A stretch of 18,183 nucleotides of DNA from Candidatus Peribacteria bacterium (GCA_012515645.1 JAAYXY010000117.1:1-18183); one strand, 5' to 3'; shown: positions 1 to 10,803, numbered from the stretch's first letter. Numbers and translations are program-made. Notes: a model not told the origin generated them from the letters alone.

Positions 1-38
1 ATGATACGCAGGAATTATTACCGTATTTCACACAGTGA

Positions 39-47
39 TGTTACGCT
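39..47 (+). promoter_or_regulatory. Extended -10 element upstream of the GT2 gene
   Basis: TGtTACGCT, an extended -10 with the same hexamer as the purB and minus-strand EamA promoters. It would start transcription at about 53-55, leaving a leader of about 33 nt before ATG 87. No Shine-Dalgarno is visible in that leader. Confidence 0.45.
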
Positions 48-86
48 GACATGCGTGCGTTCTGTGGTTTTCCGCATGCATCCGCA

Positions 87-800
87 ATGCCACCAGCATC
101 CCTCTCCATCGTACTGCCGGCCTACAACGAAGAAGCGAATATCGAATCCACGGTACGTGATGTGCTCAACTGGATGTCTGAGGCAGGAGTGTCCGGCGAA
201 GTGGTGGTTGTGAATGACGGGTCTGCAGATGCAACAGGAGAAATTCTACAACGCCTGCAGACGGAACTCCCCGCACTCGCAGTCGTGACTCACGAACGCA
301 ACCGGGGCTACGGTTCCGCCGTACGCTCGGGGCTGGATGCCGCCAAGAGCGAATGGATCGGGTACATGGACAGCGACGGTCAGTTCAACCCTGCAGATTT
401 TGCGAAATTACTGCCATATACCGACCAGTACGCTATTGTCACGGGCCGCCGCCGCAAGCGGGCGGACCCGCTGTTGCGTCAGGTGAATGCCAAAGGGTTC
501 GCATTCCTGAACCTGCTCATTCTGGGCATTTGGGTGCGCGACATCAACTGCGCCATGAAGCTCTTCCGGCGGGATATCTGGCAGAGCATCCGCCCGGAAT
601 ATGCCACGGGTGCACTCGTCAACGCAGAAATCTTCTACAGGGCGCGGAAGCAAGGCATTCCCTGGAAGCAGGTGCTCGTAGAGCACTATCCCCGCAAAGC
701 CGGCACCCAAACAGGAGCGCATCTCGGCGTGATCCTGCGTATGTTCAGGGACATGTGGCGCCTGCGCACAGCACGGATCCATCCGCAATCCCAATCCTAA
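87..800 (+). CDS. GT2 family glycosyltransferase, DPM1-like (polyprenyl-phosphate sugar synthase)
   Basis: Family 2 glycosyltransferase of the dolichol-phosphate-mannose synthase type; such enzymes transfer a sugar from a nucleotide sugar to a polyprenyl phosphate on the cytoplasmic face of the membrane. Seen: the N-terminal GT-A strand LSIVLPAYNEE (residues 6-16), VVVNDGS (40-46) and the metal/nucleotide motif DSDGQ (95-99). At 237 aa it lacks C-terminal membrane helices, so it is a soluble or peripheral DPM1-type enzyme. I chose ATG 87 because it leads directly into the first strand. An upstream ATG at 51 lies only 3 nt after a good extended -10, so it is probably outside or at the very edge of the transcript; the choice is not certain. 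It converges on the PMT-type mannosyltransferase, ending 9 bp from it, which suggests it makes that enzyme's lipid-linked donor (inference). The exact sugar cannot be read from sequence. Confidence 0.88.
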   Translation: MPPASLSIVLPAYNEEANIESTVRDVLNWMSEAGVSGEVVVVNDGSADATGEILQRLQTELPALAVVTHERNRGYGSAVRSGLDAAKSEWIGYMDSDGQFNPADFAKLLPYTDQYAIVTGRRRKRADPLLRQVNAKGFAFLNLLILGIWVRDINCAMKLFRRDIWQSIRPEYATGALVNAEIFYRARKQGIPWKQVLVEHYPRKAGTQTGAHLGVILRMFRDMWRLRTARIHPQSQS

Positions 801-810
801 TCCCAATCCC
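790..810 (-). repeat. Telomere-like short G-tract array at convergent gene ends
   Basis: On the minus strand there are four G-tracts (GGG, GGG, GG, GGG) separated by ATT/ATTA spacers. They overlap the 3' end of the GT2 gene and the stop of the PMT gene. It is an imperfect G-quadruplex motif because one tract has only two Gs. It may simply be a simple-sequence tract. Confidence 0.4.
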
Positions 811-2327
811 TATTCACACGTCTTCTTCACGAGAGGATTATCGCGTTCGCAATTGATGCAATTCATGTCCCAAAGGCGCAGGAGCTGCTTACTCTTGAAT
901 GTCTCATTGAGGATCGGTTCGTAGTACGTGAACGGTCGCATGAACTGGAAACCCAGGAAGGCTGCTATGCCGCACGCGTAGAGGAACACGGTTTTTCTGG
1001 AATCCGTGAAGCGGATGTTCCAGAGCTGCGTTACGGCTTTGATCGAAAGTCCGAAGAGCAGAAAACTGATGATGAGTGGCAGGAAGTAGTGGTACATGTA
1101 CATCACGCGGTCAATGCGTGCCATAGCTCCCATGTACCCGCCGTATATCGCCAGAAAGAGCAGGAGGAGCGGTAGCTCCTTTGGGCGCTGCGTTACGGGG
1201 AGCAGGAGCGATCCCAGCACGATGGAAACGGCGAGGATGACGCCCAAAAGTCCCAGCGCCCACCCCGCGGGGTTAGGGACCAGGTACAGGTACCGGTACG
1301 CACCGTCGCTGCCAGCATGGTTCCATCGGTACCGGATAGTCCGCGCTCCAATGGGCCACAGGAAGAATGGACTGCCGTTCTCACCGCTCTTGCACAGATC
1401 CAGTTTGGGCACGCCTCGTTGGTAGTGCGGAAGGAAATTCAGGGAATCCCGCAGCATGACGGGAAAATGAGCGATGTTGCCCGTATGACCTGTCTGGATG
1501 ATCTGCTTGTATGCCGCGGAGGCTTTGTAGTACCCCTGGTCAGGGAGGTGAGAATCGATTGTTGAGCCCCGTGCAAAGTGCGTTTGCCATGAGCCGACGT
1601 ATAGAAGAGTAAATCCAATCATCGCCGCTATGGCAAATGTGGATATGCTGCGCCAGTGCCGCCGCCATATCCACAGCAAATACGGAACAAGGAGTACCAG
1701 AATCAGGCCGTTAACCTTTGTGGCGGCGGCAGCGCCCAGGCAGGCGCCCATGAGTGCCGCGAGCACCCAGAACCGCCTGCTACCTGCGCGCTCGCGCGCC
1801 AGCAGGAGCATGAGCAATATCGCCGCACTGCCGAAGAAAAACAGTGGCTGGTCCACCATGGCAGACCTGCTGTGTACGATGATGGCGTTATCGAAAATAT
1901 AGAGGAAACTCAGGAACAGGGCGAAAATGCGGTTGCCCGTCATGAGCAGGAATACGCCGAAGAGCAGGGGGGCGGTGAGCCACGCGAGCAGAGTCGGGAA
2001 CAGGCGGTATCCTGCAAACGAGAAACCGGCTGGTGGGTTCTTGCCGTAATCGGTGCTCAGAAATTGGTCAGAAGCCTCGTTGGGATGCAGCAGCCATTCT
2101 CCGAGCGCAATGAGCTGCTTGCCTAGCGGAGGATGCGGTTCCATGTAGAAGATGCCGTGGATTTCCTTCTGGGCGGCGGCAATGTGATAGTTCTCATCCC
2201 AGAAGAGGCTGTTTGGCTGCCAGTACCCGTGAAAGTATGTGAAGTATGAAAGCACCAGAACCAAAGCCAGGAACGGCGTCGTGGGGTGCACAGCGGCACG
2301 CTTAAGCGCAGTACGAAGGCGTTGCAT
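810..2327 (-). CDS. PMT/GT39-type dolichyl-phosphate-mannose-protein mannosyltransferase-like membrane protein
   Basis: Integral membrane glycosyltransferase (505 aa) of the protein O-mannosyltransferase clan, which transfers a sugar from a polyprenyl-phosphate carrier on the outer face of the membrane. Seen: a first helix (about 18-36) followed by an acidic pair in FWDENYH (D44, E45), matching the catalytic Asp-Glu of the first outer loop of PMT enzymes; then PHPPLGK (64-70) and FDNAIIVHSRSAMVDQ, both typical of the family. Many hydrophobic helices follow, and the C-terminus is polar with a CxxC-like MNCINC. It converges with the DPM1-like GT2, its likely donor synthase. ATG 2327 lies 7 nt after a -10-like TACACT. 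It also sits 54 bp downstream of ftsH on the same strand, so read-through is possible. The acceptor (secreted protein or glycan) is unknown. Confidence 0.85.
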   Translation of the reverse strand: MQRLRTALKRAAVHPTTPFLALVLVLSYFTYFHGYWQPNSLFWDENYHIAAAQKEIHGIFYMEPHPPLGKQLIALGEWLLHPNEASDQFLSTDYGKNPPAGFSFAGYRLFPTLLAWLTAPLLFGVFLLMTGNRIFALFLSFLYIFDNAIIVHSRSAMVDQPLFFFGSAAILLMLLLARERAGSRRFWVLAALMGACLGAAAATKVNGLILVLLVPYLLWIWRRHWRSISTFAIAAMIGFTLLYVGSWQTHFARGSTIDSHLPDQGYYKASAAYKQIIQTGHTGNIAHFPVMLRDSLNFLPHYQRGVPKLDLCKSGENGSPFFLWPIGARTIRYRWNHAGSDGAYRYLYLVPNPAGWALGLLGVILAVSIVLGSLLLPVTQRPKELPLLLLFLAIYGGYMGAMARIDRVMYMYHYFLPLIISFLLFGLSIKAVTQLWNIRFTDSRKTVFLYACGIAAFLGFQFMRPFTYYEPILNETFKSKQLLRLWDMNCINCERDNPLVKKTCE

Positions 2328-2334
2328 GTTCGCC

Positions 2335-2340
2335 AGTGTA
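2335..2340 (-). promoter_or_regulatory. -10 element TACACT, leaderless spacing to the PMT start
   Basis: TACACT on the minus strand, followed by a 7-nt spacer and then ATG 2327. The spacing places transcription start at the start codon. It lies in the 54-bp gap after ftsH, so the PMT gene can have its own promoter. Confidence 0.5.
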
Positions 2341-2381
2341 GCGCATGGTCTCCTGGAAGAAAGCGCAAATGTTTTGCAGGT

Positions 2382-4286
2382 CTACGAACGTGCAGATTTC
2401 CGTGCGGTTTTCTTTGCCGCGGCATTGGCGGGTTTTTTCCCTTCGAAGATTTCCAGGAACTCATCCAGGCTCATTGTCTCGTGCTGAAGGAGGATCTCTG
2501 CGAGTTTCCCCATGGTACTGTGGTGTTTTCTGAGCATCGCCATCGCGCGCTTATACTGCTCATTGATGGTCATGCGGACGAAGGTATCGATCTGGCGTGC
2601 CTTCTCCTCCGAGTAGTTGCGTGTTATCGAGGGGTCTACGCCCAAAAACATCGTACCTTGGCGCTCTCCGTACGCAACCGGACCGAGATCGTCGTTCCCC
2701 ATGCCGTAGCGCATGGCCATGTCACGGGCGATCTGCGATGCCTTTTCGATGTCGTTGCTGGCGCCCGTGGTGATCTCGCCGAAGATCAGCTCTTCGGCGG
2801 CTCTGCCGCCCAGAAGCCCGCAGATTTCATCCAGGAACTTGGAGCGGCTGATGGTAAAGCGGTCTTCCTGCGGGAGGAACCACGTGACACCCAATGCGGC
2901 TCCGCGGGAAACAATGGAAATTTTGTGCAGAGGATCGGTTTCCGGGCAGAGGTGCCCCACGATGGCATGGCCCAGCTCATGATATGCCGTAATTTCCTTT
3001 TCCTTCTGTGTGAGTTTGCGGGATTTCTTCTCGGCGCCAATGGTGATTTTTTCTACAGCGTCCACCAAATCCTGATGTTGTATGGATTTGCGCTTGCGTC
3101 TGGCGGCGAAGATTGCCGCTTCGTTCATCAGGTTTTCCAGATCCGCTCCGGTCATTCCGACGGTCTGGCGTGCGATATCGCGCAGTTTCGCATCATTGGC
3201 CAGGTTCTTGTTCCGGGAATGCACTTCGAGGATTTTTTCGCGTGCTTCCAGATCTGGATTGTCGACGAAGATACGACGGTCAAAGCGCCCCGGACGCAGC
3301 AGTGCTCTGTCCAGCACGTCCGGGCGGTTGGTCGCCGCCACCACGATCACATTGGTTTCCTGCTCAAAGCCGTCCATTTCCGTAAGGATCTGGTTGAGTG
3401 TCTGTTCGCGCTCGTCGTGCCCGCCGCCGAACCCGGCGCCGCCGCGCTGGCGGCCGACGGCATCGATTTCGTCGATGAAGATGATGCACGGCGCATTGCG
3501 CTTGGCTTTCAGGAAGAGGTCGCGCACGCGGCTGGCGCCCACACCCACGAACATCTCCACGAATTCCGATCCGGCGATGGAGAAGAACGGCACAGCCGCC
3601 TCACCGGCAACGGCACGCGCGAGCAGCGTCTTGCCTGTGCCGGGTGCGCCTACCAGCAGCACGCCCTTGGGGATCTTGGCTCCGATGCCCGTGTACTTCT
3701 TGGGGTGCTTGAGGAAATCCACCACTTCCTCCAGGTCTTCCTTGGCTTCTTCCATCCCCGCCACGTCTTTAAAACGCGTCTTCACCTGGCGCATATCCGC
3801 AATACGTGCACGGGATTTCCCAAAGGAGAGTGCGGTACTCTGGCTCCGTGCGACTCCTCGGAAGAGCCAAACGAGCCCTGCTACGATGAGCAGGAAGAAG
3901 AGCAGATCGGGCAGAATGGCGTAGAAGAGGTGTGTTGCTTCCCGGTTTTCGATTTCCAGAATCGTGTCATTATCGGGGTCGTTCCAAGAAAGCTGTGCGA
4001 TGCTTTCGGCACCCTTGTACGATTGCAGGAGAGAGTCGGGATCCTCCCTGAGAGTGGCGTACACTCTATTGTCGCGCACGAGGATTTTGCTGAACCGCTC
4101 CGCGTGATATCCGCTCGTAATCTCACTCAAAGGCACTTCCGTGGCCTGGTTGTACTTCTCATCCAGAGTGCGCTGCGGATTGGTGATATGCAGCAGCGCC
4201 ATCAAAATGAGTGCCGAAAAGAGCAGCGCCGAAAAGAGCCAGTGCGGACGCTTGGGAGTGTGTGGAGGTCGGGATGCAGTTGCCAT
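2382..4286 (-). CDS. ftsH: ATP-dependent zinc metalloprotease FtsH
   Basis: Membrane-anchored AAA+ protease that degrades misfolded and regulatory membrane proteins. The 634 residues hold, in order: TM1 (about 16-36), an extracytoplasmic domain of about 85 residues, TM2 (about 123-143), Walker A GAPGTGKT (213-220), Walker B IIFIDEID (268-275), the second region of homology around RPGRFDRR (331-338), and the zinc site HELGH (436-440) with the downstream aspartate ligand D512. Length and motifs are typical of an intact enzyme. The tail is rich in Lys/Arg/Ala. The reading frame extends 36 codons further upstream, but ATG 4286 is chosen because it begins just before TM1 and is preceded by an extended -10 (TGcTACGAT, 9-nt spacer) instead of a Shine-Dalgarno. 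It diverges from purB and is followed on the same strand by the PMT gene. Confidence 0.97.
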   Translation of the reverse strand: MATASRPPHTPKRPHWLFSALLFSALILMALLHITNPQRTLDEKYNQATEVPLSEITSGYHAERFSKILVRDNRVYATLREDPDSLLQSYKGAESIAQLSWNDPDNDTILEIENREATHLFYAILPDLLFFLLIVAGLVWLFRGVARSQSTALSFGKSRARIADMRQVKTRFKDVAGMEEAKEDLEEVVDFLKHPKKYTGIGAKIPKGVLLVGAPGTGKTLLARAVAGEAAVPFFSIAGSEFVEMFVGVGASRVRDLFLKAKRNAPCIIFIDEIDAVGRQRGGAGFGGGHDEREQTLNQILTEMDGFEQETNVIVVAATNRPDVLDRALLRPGRFDRRIFVDNPDLEAREKILEVHSRNKNLANDAKLRDIARQTVGMTGADLENLMNEAAIFAARRKRKSIQHQDLVDAVEKITIGAEKKSRKLTQKEKEITAYHELGHAIVGHLCPETDPLHKISIVSRGAALGVTWFLPQEDRFTISRSKFLDEICGLLGGRAAEELIFGEITTGASNDIEKASQIARDMAMRYGMGNDDLGPVAYGERQGTMFLGVDPSITRNYSEEKARQIDTFVRMTINEQYKRAMAMLRKHHSTMGKLAEILLQHETMSLDEFLEIFEGKKPANAAAKKTARKSARS

Positions 4287-4295
4287 GTACTGCAG

Positions 4296-4304
4296 ATCGT
4301 AGCA
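4296..4304 (-). promoter_or_regulatory. Extended -10 for ftsH
   Basis: TGcTACGAT on the minus strand, 9 nt before ATG 4286. The predicted leader is only about 2 nt. It is divergent from the purB promoter about 70 bp away. Confidence 0.55.
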
Positions 4305-4370
4305 TCCAATGCTCTCCAAGGGGAGTGCGAACAGCCAGAAAGTTGTGTGTTCCTGCACGCACGCATTCCG

Positions 4371-4379
4371 TGGTACGCT
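4371..4379 (+). promoter_or_regulatory. Extended -10 for purB, leaderless spacing
   Basis: TGgTACGCT ends 7 nt before ATG 4387, so transcription should begin at or beside the start codon. No Shine-Dalgarno is present. This supports ATG 4387 over the in-frame ATG at 4309. Confidence 0.6.
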
Positions 4380-4386
4380 ACGAGCC

Positions 4387-5694
4387 ATGCACAATGCTCT
4401 CTGCCCACTCGACGGTCGCTACGCCTCCGCTGTTGAGCCGCTGCGGCAATTCTTTTCGGAAGAGGCGCTCATGCGCGCCCGCGTGCAGGTGGAAATCGCA
4501 TGGTTTATGGTGCTTGCCGAGGAGCGGGGTGTGCGTGAACTTCCTGTACCGAAGGAGAAGCAGAAGAAAGCGTTGCAATTGATTGCAGAAAAATTCAGCG
4601 AGAAAGATGCGCAGGCAATCAAAGTCATAGAGGCGCGGACCAGGCACGATGTGAAGGCAGTAGAGTATTTCCTGCGGGCAAAATTCGTGAAGGCGGGACT
4701 CAGGAAATACGTGTCGTTCCTCCACTTTGGCCTCACGAGTGAGGACGTGAACAACCTGGCGTACGGGATACTGATCCACGCCGCGCTGCAGGCGGTCATC
4801 CGGCCGCAGGTGCGTTCCCTGCGCGCGGCGATGGAGCGCATGGGACGGCGGTGGCATGGCATACCGATGCTCAGCCTCACGCACGGTCAGCCGGCAACGC
4901 CCACGACGGTTAGCAGGGAACTCCTTGTGTTTGCAGAACGGCTGGAACGGCAGGAGACGCAGCTTAAAGCGCTGAAGATGCAGGGGAAATTCGGCGGAGC
5001 CGTGGGGAACTATGCGGCGCTGCGTGCTGCGTATCCCGGGATCAAATGGGAAGCAGTGGGCCACAAGTTCATCCGTTCACTGGGTCTGACCCCGCTCACG
5101 CACACCACGCAGATCAATCCGCACGACGACATCGCCGAGCTCAGTCACCTGATGGTGCGCATCAACACCATCCTCCTCGACTGCTCCCGCGACATGTGGC
5201 TGTACATTTCGCGCGGCGTTTTCGCGCAGAAGGTCACGCAGGGCGAAGTGGGATCTTCCACCATGCCGCACAAGGTCAATCCCATTGATTTCGAGAACGC
5301 GGAGGGGAACCTCGGCCTCAGTACGGCGCTGTGTACGCATCTGGCAACCAAATTGCCAGTGAGCCGTTTGCAGCGCGACCTCTCCGATTCCACGGTACAG
5401 CGCAACATCGGCGTGGCGTTTGGATATCATTTTTTGGCGGTACAGTCGCTGAGCAGGGGACTCCAGAAAATCGTGCCCGGCAGGGCAGCCATAAAGGCAG
5501 AGTTGCAGGCGCATCCGGAACTGCGTGCGGAAGCCATACAGACCGTGCTGCGCAAGCACGGGGTGCAGGACGCGTACGAGCGCCTCAAGGCGCTGACGCG
5601 GGGCGAGAAGGTGACGCACGACGCCATTGATGCATTCATTGCAACACTCCCCCTGCCGCAGGCGGAGCAGGAGAGACTGCGGAATATGCGCTAG
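4387..5694 (+). CDS. purB: Adenylosuccinate lyase
   Basis: Fumarase/aspartase-superfamily lyase that releases fumarate from adenylosuccinate to give AMP, and from SAICAR in de novo purine synthesis. Seen in 435 aa: the E. coli-type N-terminus ALCPLDGRY (4-12), the LTSEDVNN region (116-123), LTHGQPA (164-170) with the catalytic histidine H166, and the superfamily signature [11 protein letters not shown] (289-299) carrying the flexible-loop serine. No other purine gene is nearby, so in a reduced genome it may serve only the IMP-to-AMP step (inference). A longer frame begins at 4309, but family alignment and the extended -10 at 4371-4379 both favour ATG 4387. It diverges from ftsH. Confidence 0.96.
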   Translation: MHNALCPLDGRYASAVEPLRQFFSEEALMRARVQVEIAWFMVLAEERGVRELPVPKEKQKKALQLIAEKFSEKDAQAIKVIEARTRHDVKAVEYFLRAKFVKAGLRKYVSFLHFGLTSEDVNNLAYGILIHAALQAVIRPQVRSLRAAMERMGRRWHGIPMLSLTHGQPATPTTVSRELLVFAERLERQETQLKALKMQGKFGGAVGNYAALRAAYPGIKWEAVGHKFIRSLGLTPLTHTTQINPHDDIAELSHLMVRINTILLDCSRDMWLYISRGVFAQKVTQGEVGSSTMPHKVNPIDFENAEGNLGLSTALCTHLATKLPVSRLQRDLSDSTVQRNIGVAFGYHFLAVQSLSRGLQKIVPGRAAIKAELQAHPELRAEAIQTVLRKHGVQDAYERLKALTRGEKVTHDAIDAFIATLPLPQAEQERLRNMR

Positions 5695-5830
5695 GAATCC
5701 TGTTCACAGGGCTCTTTCTTTTGGCTTTATAGAGAGCAGAAGAGATGCCATAACACGTTTGCTTGGCAATCGGCTTTCTTTTGCATATATGCGATGTAGG
5801 GTATGACAAATTTCCTTCCCACTCATCAGT

Positions 5831-6100
5831 ATGCATTCTCCAGAAGCCGATTCCACAACATTGCTCGAGGGAACAGGGGATATCCCGGAAATGGATGACG
5901 CAGTCGTCATTGAAGAAATCGCGCGTATATCGCAGGCAGTACACGATATCGATGCCCTGCGAACGCAGAACCCCGATGCGTTCATGGCGCTGTACAATGA
6001 ACTCGATGGCGGTGCGCGCCGCCCATCATTGGATCCGCAGATGCTCACCAATCGGCATCCCACGGATTTCCGCGGCAGGCATGTGGTGAACAGGTGGTAG
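5831..6100 (+). CDS. Small acidic hypothetical protein
   Basis: 89-residue protein that I do not recognise. The first two thirds are acidic and predicted helical (VVIEEIARISQAVHDIDALR, about 26-45), with a short PDAFMALYNELDGG segment. The last 25 residues are basic and polar and end in VVNRW. There is no signal peptide, membrane helix or cysteine. The composition looks like a real protein and not a shadow, and no better frame covers the region. It converges with the lipoprotein gene, 25 bp away. The 134 bp between purB and this start has a weak -10-like TAGGGT at 5797-5802 and no Shine-Dalgarno, so the promoter is less clear than for its neighbours. Confidence 0.6.
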   Translation: MHSPEADSTTLLEGTGDIPEMDDAVVIEEIARISQAVHDIDALRTQNPDAFMALYNELDGGARRPSLDPQMLTNRHPTDFRGRHVVNRW

Positions 6101-6125
6101 TGTGCCGGAGTCTCTGGCGGCTCTG

Positions 6126-6488
6126 CTAGGAATCCGGTGTCAGCGTCCATTTTTCCTGCTTTGCCTGGGTGAGAATATCCTCCAATTGCGTTCGTGGAAT
6201 ACGCTCCTGTGCAGCGAGGGATGCTTTGTACTCCGTCCTCAGCTCTTCTTTGAATTCAAACGCTTCGATGGGGGAGTTGGGGAATTTCTTCTCTGCCTGT
6301 TGCGTAATCTTGCCATCTTCCTGCATGTACTCACGGAAAATACGTTGCCGCTCTTCCAGGGAGAGTTCGACAGGTGGTGGGGGAGGAGGTTCGATTTCGG
6401 ATCGTGGCGGGGCGCAGGAAGCCAGCAGCAGGAGGCTCGTGAGAGCCAGGGGTGCAAAGGCGGTGCTCAGCAGTGCCGTGCGTTTCAT
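6126..6488 (-). CDS. Small lipoprotein with proline-rich linker
   Basis: 120-residue exported lipoprotein of unknown function. Seen: MKRT followed by a hydrophobic stretch (about 5-22) and the lipobox LLASC with the lipidated cysteine C25, then a run of six prolines (34-39). A charged, probably helical domain (about 42-120) follows, with LEERQRIFREYMQEDGK and a later EFKEELRTEYK segment. The frame is open 32 codons further upstream through the 3' end of tRNA-Leu. ATG 6488 is clearly the start because the signal peptide begins there and a -10 (TACAGT) ends 7 nt before it. It lies directly downstream of tRNA-Leu on the same strand and converges with the acidic hypothetical gene. Confidence 0.82.
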   Translation of the reverse strand: MKRTALLSTAFAPLALTSLLLLASCAPPRSEIEPPPPPPVELSLEERQRIFREYMQEDGKITQQAEKKFPNSPIEAFEFKEELRTEYKASLAAQERIPRTQLEDILTQAKQEKWTLTPDS

Positions 6489-6495
6489 GGGAATG

Positions 6496-6525
6496 ACTGT
6501 ACATGGGTGGCCTATTGGCCGGCAA
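6496..6525 (-). promoter_or_regulatory. Promoter of the lipoprotein gene, leaderless spacing
   Basis: On the minus strand a -35-like TTGCCG (6520-6525), an 18-bp spacer and a -10 TACAGT (6496-6501) are followed after 7 nt by ATG 6488. It sits between the tRNA-Leu 3' end and the gene, so the lipoprotein can be transcribed independently of the tRNA. Confidence 0.55.
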
Positions 6526-6537
6526 GGTTGTCTGTAA

Positions 6538-6627
6538 TGGTGCCCAGGAGAAGACTCGAACTTCCACGGACAGATAATGTCCACTAGCCCCTCAAGCTAG
6601 CGCGTCTACCAGTTCCGCCACCTGGGC
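6538..6627 (-). tRNA. tRNA-Leu (anticodon GAG)
   Basis: Complete class II tRNA read on the minus strand. The acceptor stem is GCCCAGG paired with CCTGGGC, the discriminator is A, and CCA is encoded. The anticodon stem CTAGC/GCTAG encloses loop TTGAGGG, giving anticodon GAG. A long variable arm (GGACA/TGTCC stem) and a T-arm with TTCGAGT are present. The long variable arm, A73 and anticodon agree on leucine. Its 5' leader is part of an 83-bp tandem duplication. Confidence 0.95.
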
Positions 6628-6769
6628 ACGGTGACGTAAGACGCGCAGGCAGAAAGCTACAGCTGAAAAAAAGTGAGAAAGATCAGAAGCAGCAGCTGAC
6701 GTGCCTGGGCACGGTGACGTAAGACGCGCAGGCAGAGAGCTACAGCTGAAAAAAAGTGAGAAAGATCAG
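6621..6769. repeat. 83-bp tandem duplication of the tRNA-Leu 5' leader
   Basis: A 66-bp sequence at 6621-6686 recurs at 6704-6769 with a single base difference (A/G at 6654 versus 6737). The period is 83 bp, and a decayed third start is visible near 6788. The unit begins with the seven bases that form the 5' acceptor strand of tRNA-Leu and extends through its upstream region, so the second copy is a promoter/leader without a tRNA. In the tRNA-proximal copy the minus strand reads TGTAGCTT, a possible -10; the distal copy reads TGTAGCTC. The single difference thus falls on the last base of that putative hexamer. Confidence 0.9.
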
Positions 6770-7074
6770 CAGAGAAAAACTGATGTGCATTGGCACGGCG
6801 GCAAGTGTAGCAAGTGCAGCCTCAGCTGCAATGTAAATATCGATTGAATACTATGGAGTCAGCGTCTGAACACGTCTTGCGTGGTATGCGCATTGGTGTG
6901 TGGTCACTTGCGGTCAGGAATGTCCCGTTCTATTCTTGGGCGTCTTTATGCAAAGAGTGCACCTTTTCCTCATACCGCTTTTCGCGCTCGGCCTTCTCAT
7001 CCTATAGGGAAGGAGCCTCGTGTGGCAGTAGAACGGCGGGATGAGCGGTTTTTTTGGTGAGCGGTGTTTTGCAG
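6770..7074. other. Gene-poor stretch between the two tRNA genes
   Basis: I see no convincing intact gene here. The plus-strand frame at 6814-7044 has an unconvincing composition. On the minus strand, 6930-7001 reads a 23-residue charged segment beginning DEKAEREKRYEEKVHSL and ending in TAG, closed by a stop just upstream and without an ATG. It looks like the leftover C-terminus of a lost coiled-coil protein. The stretch otherwise holds the decayed third repeat start near 6788 and ends at the tRNA-Pro terminator. Confidence 0.5.
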
Positions 7075-7106
7075 AAAAATCCGGCTGCCTCGTGTGAGGC
7101 AGCCGG
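7075..7106 (-). terminator. Rho-independent terminator downstream of tRNA-Pro
   Basis: A perfect 10-bp GC-rich stem (CCGGCTGCCT at 7081-7090, AGGCAGCCGG at 7097-7106) with a 6-nt loop, followed on the minus strand by ATTTTTC. Orientation and position fit termination of the tRNA-Pro transcript. Confidence 0.8.
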
Positions 7107-7110
7107 TGGG

Positions 7111-7131
7111 CGCAGCGCCTTTGGCGCTGCG
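7111..7131 (-). other. Second perfect hairpin next to the tRNA-Pro 3' end
   Basis: A 9-bp perfect stem CGCAGCGCC/GGCGCTGCG with a 3-nt loop starts 6 nt after the tRNA discriminator base, just before the terminator hairpin. It has no U-run of its own. It may be a 3' processing signal, or one half of a tandem terminator. Confidence 0.6.
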
Positions 7132-7137
7132 GTAAGG

Positions 7138-7210
7138 TCGGGGTGAGAGGGTTCGAACCTATCGTCTTCCGGGCCCCGCCCGGACGCTCTGCCTATTGAG
7201 CTACACCCCG
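7138..7210 (-). tRNA. tRNA-Pro-like (anticodon GGG), atypical
   Basis: A 73-nt cloverleaf on the minus strand. The acceptor stem CGGGGTG/CACCCCG is perfect, the D-arm GCTC/GAGC has GG at 18-19, the anticodon stem TCCGG/CCGGA is perfect, and the T-loop is TTCGAAC. C1:G72, A73 and G35/G36 are the usual proline identity elements. Oddities: the anticodon loop is GCGGGGC, so position 33 is C instead of the near-universal U; the T-stem has a T50-C64 mismatch; positions 15 and 48 (A, G) do not form a normal Levitt pair; CCA is not encoded, unlike the leucine tRNA. It is followed by a good terminator, which argues it is expressed. It could also be a decaying copy or contain a sequence error. Confidence 0.65.
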
Positions 7211-7383
7211 GTGATGCACAAGAAAGAACAACCTTCGAATGGCGGGAGAAGGCGGTCTAAAGAGTATTGTGAGTGTGCGCATGCTAGACCTGCCTTTCCT
7301 GCAAGGACGGCGGGCACGGGGTGACAGCGATGATGGTCACTGCATGAAGCACGGGGCTACAGTATGGGAATTCCGCAAGGAGA

Positions 7384-10668
<3,285 letters not shown>

Positions 10669-10715
10669 TGTTCTCTGCACCGGAAGAACGGGAATTATGG
10701 CTATTGTTTGCCAAA

Positions 10716-10753
10716 ATGCATGATAGATTATCTGCACATTTTTATATGCATGA
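10716..10753. repeat. Direct repeat ATGCATGA, possible operator
   Basis: ATGCATGA occurs at 10716-10723 and 10746-10753, exactly 30 bp apart (about three helical turns), in the AT-rich 135-bp gap before the TrmB-like regulator. It may be an autoregulatory site, but two 8-mers are weak evidence. Confidence 0.3.
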
Positions 10754-10803
10754 CTAAAACTTTACAAAAACGCAAGAAAAGCGTAGCGTGACCTGTTCCT
10801 ATC

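Noticed and set aside
51..86. ATG 51 as start of the GT2 gene
   Set aside because: It lies 3 nt after a good extended -10, so it would be at or before the transcript start; the family N-terminus begins just after ATG 87. Not fully excluded.
3082..3924. A long plus-strand Ser/Arg-rich frame inside ftsH
   Set aside because: Low-complexity antisense shadow; composition follows from the opposite strand's codon use.
2286..4436. A 716-codon plus-strand open frame opposite ftsH
   Set aside because: It is the antisense shadow of FtsH, whose domains and catalytic motifs are complete on the minus strand; the plus-strand product has no recognisable fold or promoter.
6621..6769. Attachment sites of an integrated element at tRNA-Leu
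   Set aside because: The repeats are tandem with only 17 bp between copies, involve the 5' rather than the 3' end of the tRNA, and enclose no integrase or cargo.
6914..7000. A 28-codon basic, cysteine-containing minus-strand frame that faintly recalls ribosomal protein bL36
   Set aside because: The cysteine/histidine spacing does not match bL36 and the length is too short. A -10-like TAGGAT is present but overlaps the ATG.
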